Part shown: positions 57,699 through 64,000 of the stretch, in pieces
Layout of the letters: each line of letters opens with the position of its first letter
Position numbering within the stretch: position 1 is the stretch's first letter
IMG/VR virus record: IMGVR_UViG_3300042893_000309
Coordinates: 1 to 64,000 of that record
Reading direction: 5' to 3' (one strand)
DNA length: 64,000 nucleotides
DNA from: a virus
The notes under the pieces: model-generated
Databases searched by the model: none
Told to the model about the DNA's origin: nothing
What the model saw: only the letters and a program-made list of their open reading frames with translations
Program-made: the position numbers and the translations under genes

Positions 57699-60600
57699 TC
57701 ATGCTTCTAGTTGTAGTACAGTTAATGTAACTGTGATAGTTCTAGTAGTTCCACTCTTATTTGTTACAGCAATTGGAATACTAGCTAGTGGAGTTCCTTC
57801 GTTGTTAAAGCCTATTGTTCCAGGGCTAATTAACACTGTTTGGGCTGCACTAGTAGTAATAACTTCGGCAATAACTCCACTACCTGGTGTTGGATCAACA
57901 CCTTCAGCTCTACTAGAATCAGCACTTCTACTGGCTGTATCGGTATAAATTCTCACCCATGCTGGTTGATCTACTAATATTTTAAGTAGAGCATAAGATT
58001 TATGTCCTGTGACGGCAACGTTGCCAGTGGCTGCATCAGCTAGAGAAGCAGTTGTTCCAATTACATCGGCGCGAGTGGCCATGCTGCCACCTCCGCCACT
58101 GCTGGCAATGGTAATAGTGTTAGCGTCTGTGCGTGTTACTGTGACATTGGTACCTGCAGCTATGGTTAAGTTGTCTGTACTGGTATCTGAACCTGTGAGT
58201 CTTATGTTTGCACCACCTGATACTGTTTCAGCGCTGATGCCATAAGTCACGCCACCGCCTGATACTGTGCCTGGTTCCCAATTGCTGCGCACACTGTTCC
58301 ATACCAATGCCTGACCGTTAGACGGAGCGGCCGTAGAAGTGTCAACATCACTCAGTGCGTTGATACTAGTGGCTGAATATGCTGCTGGCACATCGCTGGC
58401 ATTGGCTAATGCGTTCCATGTGGTGCTATGTGCAAAATACATTTTGCCATCTGCGTGACTGTGCGCAATAGCACCGTGATAGGTAGTAGCATTAGGGAAG
58501 GCTGTTTGATCAGCATAGTAAAATGGTATCACTGATCCTACACCTGGTGCTGTGATTGCTCCAGTATCACTCACTGTGACCAAACTGGTCTGACTTAATT
58601 TTCCAGTTGTTCCATCAAATCTCACTAGAGCATTGTCTGTGGCACTGGCTGGACCCACCATGTCACCGGCCGATGCTGTGCCTGGCAACCATTTGCTACC
58701 AGCAGAATTCCAAACAAGTGTCTGACCATTTGTGGGCGCACTGGTAGTTGTGTCAACGTCGCTTAGAGCATCGATACTGGTCGAAGCGTAGGCTGCAGGT
58801 ATACTAGGAGTTCCGCTAAGGTCGCTGTATGCTCCTGTAGTTGCCACTGTTGACAATGTAGGAGTTCCGCTAAGATCAGCGTATGCGCCACTAGTAGCCA
58901 CAGTTGACACTGTAGTCCACTCTGTATTATAATCGGTGCCATCTATTTTCGATAATACTTGACCAACTGTTCCGCCTGTAGGTACACCTTGGCCGTTAGT
59001 ACCTGCCGGTCCTTGGAACACTCCAAGATCAACCCATGCAGAACCACTATAGCTCCATAAGTGAGTTGGGCTTGGACTTAATACAACATACGCATCACCT
59101 AACGTCATTCCTGTTAACGCTAGTAGTGCAGTATTATCTGCAACTGTTCCTTTAATTACAATACTGCCAATTGGTGCGCCGTTCACTGTAGAACCGCCAG
59201 GCAAGTTAATTGTTGTTCCCACCGCAGTAATTAATCCGCCGCCACTACCACCACTACTACCAATTCTTAAACCATTACTAGTTCCATCAATTGCGACTGT
59301 ATTAAAAAATCGAGCTGTACGATCTGAATTTAATCGTAATACTTCTTGCATTGTACCAGATGAACTAGCTACTTGTAATTTTAATACACCGGGGATTATT
59401 CCTGTAGAAATGGTTCCTGTAGCTTCCGCTTTAATTTGCGCAATTCTTACATCGAAATTATATGCGGTAACAGTGCCGGCTCCTGCTTCGGAAGTAATAT
59501 CAGGGCCAGGTGAAGTAACAGTAAAGCTAGTAGAACTAGGTACAGTTAATGTTGTAATGTTAATTAAGTTAACACTTGAGTTAGTTGTGCATACAATAGT
59601 AACAGCCCAACTAGTTGGTCCTAGACTACTAGTCGTCATGCCATGTGACCCGCTAGTGGTAACAGTTAGTATACCAGCTGTTCTGGAAATATTAGTGATA
59701 GTTGATGTTGGAGCATATCCGTCAAATCCTGACCATCTGATAGAATATATATTATCTCCAGTTAACATAGGAGTTGGTGTTCCATCAACTGAACTAATTC
59801 TTTGTAATACTAATCCTGGAAGAGTAGATGCACTTGGACTATACGATCTAAGAGTTAAAACTGGTGTGCCGCCTGCGACTGGAGCACCGTTATCTGTAAC
59901 AATTAACGAACTTCTACCTTGCCCAGGCGCACCACCAATACTAATACTTGATCCTGACAATCTAATGCTTGGCCCAACTAAATCGAGTTGCGAAGAAGCT
60001 GATACAGTAATACCGTTAGTATTTGGGGTAACACTACCTTTACCCACACCTAACACTTTATAATTGACACGACCTTCTACATATAGTGAGCTACCAGCAG
60101 CATCGTATGTTAAGAATCCGTTAGAACCCTTAACCGTAGTTCCTGGAATTTCGTAAAATGCTAAATCTAGCCCAAGACCTGATTGAACACGGCCGCTGGT
60201 GGAATTTATAGTAATAGTCCCGGCATCAGTTCTTTCAACAGAAATATCAGTGCCACTAGCCAACTTAACATCGTCTGTGCTAGAATTACTTCCTGTTAAG
60301 CGTAAGTTGGCGCCGCCAGTTGCTGTTTCTGAACTTATAGCATAAGTTGTATCAACAACATCATTTGTAATTAAGATAGTACTAGCGTCTGTTCGAGATA
60401 CGGTAATACCAGTTCCGCTGTCAATTTTAACATCGTCTGTCACCATGTCACTGCCAGTTAAACGTAAGTTGGCGCCGCCAGTTGCTGTTTCTGCACCTAC
60501 ACTATATGTTGTGCCTCCACCACCTGCATCAGCTGCCGGCGCCCATGCTGAACCGTTCCATTTTAGAACTTGTCCTGAGCTTGGAGTGTCGCTTGTTACA

Positions 60601-60794
60601 TCCGCTAGATCTGCTAGGTTAACGGGAATAGTTCCCACAGCATAGCTTAAACTAGTCCACGGAGTAGTGCCGTTACCAATTTTAAATCTACCGGTATTTG
60701 TTTCAAATCCTGGTTCGCCTGCTGCTAAGACAACAGTACCTGATGCTGTCCACTCTAAAGCAGTTCCTTTTCTCAATATAATTTGTTGGGGCAT
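57699..60794 (-). CDS. Long tail-fibre-like protein with repeated modules
   Basis: A 1031-residue protein. The N-terminus (MPQQIILRKGTALEWTASGT) is of a type seen in phage fibre or tropism proteins. The body repeats SVGAETATGGANLRLTGSD-type units three times and LADVTSDTPSSGQVLKWNGS-type units three times. The C-terminal 100 residues form a beta-rich domain that is probably the tip. A CATAAATA late box lies 23 bp upstream of the ATG. It directly precedes the protease pair. Confidence 0.72.
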   Translation of the reverse strand: MPQQIILRKGTALEWTASGTVVLAAGEPGFETNTGRFKIGNGTTPWTSLSYAVGTIPVNLADLADVTSDTPSSGQVLKWNGSAWAPAADAGGGGTTYSVGAETATGGANLRLTGSDMVTDDVKIDSGTGITVSRTDASTILITNDVVDTTYAISSETATGGANLRLTGSNSSTDDVKLASGTDISVERTDAGTITINSTSGRVQSGLGLDLAFYEIPGTTVKGSNGFLTYDAAGSSLYVEGRVNYKVLGVGKGSVTPNTNGITVSASSQLDLVGPSIRLSGSSISIGGAPGQGRSSLIVTDNGAPVAGGTPVLTLRSYSPSASTLPGLVLQRISSVDGTPTPMLTGDNIYSIRWSGFDGYAPTSTITNISRTAGILTVTTSGSHGMTTSSLGPTSWAVTIVCTTNSSVNLINITTLTVPSSTSFTVTSPGPDITSEAGAGTVTAYNFDVRIAQIKAEATGTISTGIIPGVLKLQVASSSGTMQEVLRLNSDRTARFFNTVAIDGTSNGLRIGSSGGSGGGLITAVGTTINLPGGSTVNGAPIGSIVIKGTVADNTALLALTGMTLGDAYVVLSPSPTHLWSYSGSAWVDLGVFQGPAGTNGQGVPTGGTVGQVLSKIDGTDYNTEWTTVSTVATSGAYADLSGTPTLSTVATTGAYSDLSGTPSIPAAYASTSIDALSDVDTTTSAPTNGQTLVWNSAGSKWLPGTASAGDMVGPASATDNALVRFDGTTGKLSQTSLVTVSDTGAITAPGVGSVIPFYYADQTAFPNATTYHGAIAHSHADGKMYFAHSTTWNALANASDVPAAYSATSINALSDVDTSTAAPSNGQALVWNSVRSNWEPGTVSGGGVTYGISAETVSGGANIRLTGSDTSTDNLTIAAGTNVTVTRTDANTITIASSGGGGSMATRADVIGTTASLADAATGNVAVTGHKSYALLKILVDQPAWVRIYTDTASRSADSSRAEGVDPTPGSGVIAEVITTSAAQTVLISPGTIGFNNEGTPLASIPIAVTNKSGTTRTITVTLTVLQLEA

Positions 60795-60816
60795 GTTAAA
60801 AATCCTCTATCGTTGT

Positions 60817-60824
60817 TATTTATG
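60817..60824 (-). promoter_or_regulatory. Late promoter box CATAAATA
   Basis: A NATAAATA match 23 bp before the ATG at 60794, in a 40-bp gap. Confidence 0.65.
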
Positions 60825-60834
60825 CGTTTTTGAG

Positions 60835-61410
60835 TTATGGCGTGCCGCCATCGATAACCACAGTGAAAGTGGAACCTGGACCACCACCATCCAATACTAC
60901 ATCAAATACTGTGGAACTTGGGCCGCCACCATCAATTATGCTGGTTGAGCTGTCTGTAATGCCGACGCTTACCGTGACAGCTGGAGTAATGCTGTTTAAG
61001 GTTACTGTGAATGTTTCCGCGCCTTCTGTGGTAAAATCATTGGCTACAGCAATCACCAGCGAGGCAGTATTAGAGTTAACAGTAAATGACCCTGTTAAAA
61101 TAGCCAATCCTAAATCTGCTGCAGTAATCCCTGTTCCTGTAATGGTATATGGCACACTGGTACCATTATTTACATTAGTTGTAGTCAGTGTAATAGTTAC
61201 ACTCGCGCCTTCGCTCACTGTGGCGCTACTTCTAGTTAGAGCATATGTAGGGGTAGTAGGAGCAGTGCCTCCAGATAATAAATTGCCGCCAGCTGTTACA
61301 CCGTCGCCTACATAGATTAACTTTGTATCGGTAACATAGATAAGCTCACCTTCTTCTGGTGTAAAACTTAATCTATCTGTTTCAAGACCTCGTCTTAATA
61401 ATAATGACAT
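60835..61410 (-). CDS. Small fibre-like protein with Calx-beta-type domain
   Basis: A 191-residue protein. The N-terminal MSLLLRRGLETDRLSFTPEE resembles the fibre protein beside it. Residues 55-135 have the look of a Calx-beta domain (SSATVSEGASVTITLTTT, DFTTEGAETFTVTLN). The C-terminus repeats DGGGPSSTVFDVV and DGGGPGSTFTVV. It is probably a fibre or decoration protein. Confidence 0.62.
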   Translation of the reverse strand: MSLLLRRGLETDRLSFTPEEGELIYVTDTKLIYVGDGVTAGGNLLSGGTAPTTPTYALTRSSATVSEGASVTITLTTTNVNNGTSVPYTITGTGITAADLGLAILTGSFTVNSNTASLVIAVANDFTTEGAETFTVTLNSITPAVTVSVGITDSSTSIIDGGGPSSTVFDVVLDGGGPGSTFTVVIDGGTP

Positions 61411-61426
61411 TGTTTTCCCCTAATCC

Positions 61427-62416
61427 TTAAAATGAACCTAAGTCCAATGTAAACCCACTAGGGTTTGTAAATGATCCAAAATCTAAATCTCCGCTAGAGC
61501 CACCGCCGGTAGAATTAATAGTTACATCACCCAATCCACTAATTGGACTAATAGTTACATTTGAGCCCGCTATAATTCTACTTACGCCTGACGTAATGGT
61601 ATTTGGTGTCCACGCACTACCGTTCCACACCAGAGACTGTCCAATTGTGGGTGTTGCGCTGGAAACGTCAGCAAGATCTTCTAAATTGTGATTGCCAATT
61701 GAGCTTACTGTTCCAGTCACATTGCCAATTAGCGACGAACCTGCCGTAGCAGTTACCACTCCAGTTACATTACCAGTTAAGTTTCCTTGAATGCCGTTGG
61801 ACACAGTTAAATCTGTATCAACTAGCACACCGTTTGCGCTTGTTAGTATTAACTGCAAATCAGAATCAATAACAAGTCCGTCGCCTACGGCTGTGGAAAT
61901 ATTATTAATGCCAGATGATATTTTGTTGTTACCACTGAACGTTAGGCCGTTGACACTTACACTATTGTAATTGGAAGTAACAGTGTTGTAGGCTTCTATA
62001 ACTAAACTATTATTTCGTACAACAATGTTGCCAGTGAATTCATCAGCAATTACCACACCGTCGATATCAATACTGCCAGTTCCTATAACATTAAAGTTGT
62101 TTAGGTCTAGATTGCCGCCTAGTTGTGGACTTGTATCTTCGACTAAGTTGTTTATGCTGTCTGGAGTGGCAATGCTAATATCATTGGCATTTTGTGTAAC
62201 TGTGATGTTGATGCCAGCATTGATTTTACGCAGTTGAAGATTTTTAGCTACTTTATCTTTAAATATTTCAGCGCCTAAACCTAGGTTAACAGCACTGACA
62301 ACACGGGTAAGATCTAGCTCTTCGGTATTGCTATTTACTTTGATAAATGCCGTGCGTAAATCATCGCCGGTGCCGTCGTTAGCATATGAACCTAGATTAA
62401 CTGTTTGAATTGTCAT
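61427..62416 (-). CDS. Tail-fibre-like protein
   Basis: A 329-residue protein. The opening MTIQTVNLGSYANDGTGDDL and the following RTAFIKVNSNTEEL match N-termini of marine T4-like fibre or baseplate-attached proteins. A GQSLVWNGSAWTP module recurs near residue 265. A GCTAAATA late-like box lies at 62435-62442. Confidence 0.65.
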   Translation of the reverse strand: MTIQTVNLGSYANDGTGDDLRTAFIKVNSNTEELDLTRVVSAVNLGLGAEIFKDKVAKNLQLRKINAGINITVTQNANDISIATPDSINNLVEDTSPQLGGNLDLNNFNVIGTGSIDIDGVVIADEFTGNIVVRNNSLVIEAYNTVTSNYNSVSVNGLTFSGNNKISSGINNISTAVGDGLVIDSDLQLILTSANGVLVDTDLTVSNGIQGNLTGNVTGVVTATAGSSLIGNVTGTVSSIGNHNLEDLADVSSATPTIGQSLVWNGSAWTPNTITSGVSRIIAGSNVTISPISGLGDVTINSTGGGSSGDLDFGSFTNPSGFTLDLGSF

Positions 62417-62437
62417 AATTCGTTCTCTTTAGTATAT

Positions 62438-63145
62438 TTAGCTGGTTCGCACTTTTGCTAAACCTAGACAACTTAATATACGTATATAAAACCATCCTAT
62501 GTCAAATTCATACCATTTCTGACTAAATTTGGGATTTGCTATATCTGCATGGTGATTGTTATGTAGTTCTTCGCCGCCAATCCATATGCCCCATGGCATT
62601 AAATTTGTACTTTTATCGTTAGTGTTAGTATTGCGATAACCCCACCAGTGCGCCATTCCGTTGATAAATCCAGCAGCCCAAAATGGAATCCACAACATTT
62701 GTACACCCCACACTAGAAATCCCCATGGCCCAAATAATACGAGATCTACGATCAACATTAAGAGAATGCCAAGGCGATGGTGGGGTGTATAAAGTTTACG
62801 TTCGATCCAGTCTTTGGGTGTGCCCATTCCGTATTTCATAACCATGGCCGCATCACTGCCTGCACGATTGTAATACTTGACTCCGCCAAATACTAGATTC
62901 CAAATGCCGTATACGTGTGGGCTATGCGGATCACCTTCAACGTCAGTGTTCTGATGATGCTTGCGATGTACTGCTACCCACTGCTTGGTAGTCATGCCTG
63001 TAGTCAGCCACAACCAAAAACGCATGGCATGTGCCAACACAGGATGGAACTCAACACCTCTATGACTTTGACTACGATGTAGGTACAACGTGACACTCAC
63101 TATAGTCAAGTGCGTCATTAAAAGTGTGATTAAGATTATCTCCAT
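62438..63145 (-). CDS. Fatty-acid desaturase (three histidine boxes)
   Basis: A 235-residue, membrane-bound di-iron desaturase. The boxes are HRSQSH (H23-H28), HRKHH near residue 60 and HNNHH near residue 200, with hydrophobic segments between. Acyl desaturases of this kind introduce a double bond into membrane fatty acids and need a small electron carrier. Phage-borne copies are auxiliary metabolic genes. It sits between tail genes, so it is probably made late and may change host membrane fluidity. I start at 63145, after the upstream stop. Confidence 0.88.
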   Translation of the reverse strand: MEIILITLLMTHLTIVSVTLYLHRSQSHRGVEFHPVLAHAMRFWLWLTTGMTTKQWVAVHRKHHQNTDVEGDPHSPHVYGIWNLVFGGVKYYNRAGSDAAMVMKYGMGTPKDWIERKLYTPHHRLGILLMLIVDLVLFGPWGFLVWGVQMLWIPFWAAGFINGMAHWWGYRNTNTNDKSTNLMPWGIWIGGEELHNNHHADIANPKFSQKWYEFDIGWFYIRILSCLGLAKVRTS

Positions 63146-63147
63146 TA

Positions 63148-64000
63148 TTAATCCCACGCTCCGCCACTTTGTTGCCAAGCACCGTCTGTAAAGATTAAAG
63201 TACAGATGCCACCGATATTACTATAATAACCCTCACCGGAATTTTCGTATATTCTGAATGGCAATAATGTGCCAACGCCTATATTACGACTATTGGCAAC
63301 TAATACACTTACGTTGGCCTCAACAACACCATTTTGTGCCACTAGGTACATGATTTGTCCTTCAACACCATCAGCTAGAGTATAAACACCTTCTGACAGT
63401 TTGTTAATAGTCTTAGTTAGGTCTATGGCAGTGGCTGCGATAACGTTGGTCAATGTGGCCACAGTAAATGTAGTGTCATCAACTCCCATTGTTCCACCTA
63501 GTGATCCACCACCTAATACTGTTCCATAATCGCCAACGCTGAGATTAACAGCACTATCAGTAACCACAGCACTAATGTCGCCGTTAGCTGCCACTGTGAT
63601 GTCAAGTGTAAATCCTGTACCAAATACTACACCAAGTACTGTGCCTACGTTTAGGTTAATATTGTTGCTAGGTGATATGGTGACTGTTGCGGCTTCACCT
63701 TTGCCTACATCTTCAGCTACTGGACCATTCTTGGCCACAGTGGTAACACCAGGGTAGGCAGTAGTCTGAACTGTATCATCTGGGAATGTTAATCCACCAT
63801 CACCTTTTAAAGTCCAACTTTCAAGTCCTGCTGTCAATACAACATCACTGGCAATGTCAGCCACATACCAAGTCCAGTTGCCACCGCCCGATATTCCCAT
63901 GTCAGCATAAGGAACAGTTAGTACATCACCGCCACCAGATTCGCCACCGCCTGTGTGACCAGAGCCACCGTTGACCACTACAAATGCTGGAGCATGATAG
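63148..64000 (-). CDS. Tail-fibre-like protein, 5' end beyond window
   Basis: At least 283 codons are open up to the window edge; the GTG at 63978 is probably not the true start because the frame stays open before it. It has a Gly-rich N-terminal stretch, WTLKGDGGLTFPDDTVQTTA (a motif frequent in phage fibre proteins), and a C-terminal beta-rich region. It is directly followed by the desaturase gene. Confidence 0.65.
   Translation of the reverse strand, partial: YHAPAFVVVNGGSGHTGGGESGGGDVLTVPYADMGISGGGNWTWYVADIASDVVLTAGLESWTLKGDGGLTFPDDTVQTTAYPGVTTVAKNGPVAEDVGKGEAATVTISPSNNINLNVGTVLGVVFGTGFTLDITVAANGDISAVVTDSAVNLSVGDYGTVLGGGSLGGTMGVDDTTFTVATLTNVIAATAIDLTKTINKLSEGVYTLADGVEGQIMYLVAQNGVVEANVSVLVANSRNIGVGTLLPFRIYENSGEGYYSNIGGICTLIFTDGAWQQSGGAWD

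Noticed and set aside
59410-60063. Plus-strand open frame of 217 codons opposite the 1031-residue fibre gene
   Set aside because: The Val/Leu/Pro-rich composition is what antisense of a Gly/Thr/Ser-rich repeat gene produces; no start signal.
1-64000. QueC, CRISPR arrays, insertion sequences, integrase and tRNA genes
   Set aside because: I looked for SGGxDS, regularly spaced repeats, transposase motifs and tRNA T-loops by eye and found none; a computed search would be needed to exclude them fully.

Overview
The window looks like part of a large T4-like (Tevenvirinae/Kyanoviridae-type) contractile-tailed phage genome. The evidence is a family B replicative polymerase (gp43), a gp45 sliding clamp, a gp44 clamp loader, a T4 RNase H-type flap nuclease, a DsbA-like late-transcription protein, ThyX, PhoH and a GroES-like co-chaperonin, together with long tail-fibre and baseplate-type proteins. 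T4/S-PM2-type late promoter boxes (NATAAATA) are also present. The sequence is A+T rich. Almost all genes lie on the minus strand, packed with ATGA or TAATG overlaps, so transcription runs from high to low coordinates. Only two plus-strand genes look real (26038-26364 and 42161-42880). Capsid, portal and terminase genes are not in view and both window edges cut through genes. I saw no tRNA, CRISPR array or insertion sequence. Weak hints (a proteobacterial-type 7Fe ferredoxin, a BPSL0761-like small protein, burkholderial-looking spanins) suggest a proteobacterial, perhaps aquatic betaproteobacterial, host. That host guess is inference.

Layout from high to low coordinates. 64000-46922: virion surface and tail genes, made of fibre proteins with repeated modules, a Calx-beta-like protein, two tandem subtilisin-like proteases, a 1269-residue putative Ig-repeat protein, and an embedded three-histidine-box fatty-acid desaturase. 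46925-42161: a replication/nucleotide block with a fragment resembling DNA polymerase III alpha, the GroES-like protein, a MazG-like pyrophosphohydrolase, gp44, a 7Fe ferredoxin, a dCMP-deaminase-like protein and, on the plus strand, PhoH. 42015-38447: two conserved late proteins and a lysis-like cassette (inner and outer spanin, an extra lipoprotein, a DUF4337-like membrane protein, a holin-like protein). 38412-34222: a proteostasis operon of DnaJ, peptide deformylase and ClpA. 34138-26387: late virion-associated genes, including a Dps-like ferroxidase, an HxGH nucleotidyltransferase, a metallopeptidase, a GH19-type endolysin and long low-complexity proteins.

25923-21866: DsbA, gp43 and gp45. 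21682-9034: a DpdA-type transglycosylase, two oxidoreductases, a QueD-like protein, a glycosyltransferase, a HIT-like protein, a truncated nucleotide-sugar dehydrogenase, FolE and QueE. FolE, the QueD-like protein, QueE and DpdA together form most of a pathway for putting a 7-deazaguanine base into phage DNA. QueC is not in the window. 8579-1: RNase H, an SGNH-type hydrolase, a MoxR ATPase paired with a metallopeptidase/VWA protein, ThyX, a truncated cytidylyltransferase-like gene and conserved small T4-like proteins.

Regulation is unusually readable. At least seven sigma70-like promoters with near-consensus -35 and -10 hexamers and 17-18 bp spacers can be picked out by eye. Four (26003, 38418, 45155 and the weaker 46689) place the -10 box only 5-6 nt before the start codon, which predicts leaderless mRNAs. 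Late NATAAATA boxes precede structural genes. Some sit inside hairpins; the one at 6842-6849 would produce a late transcript lacking the 5' arm of a hairpin that otherwise covers the ribosome binding site.
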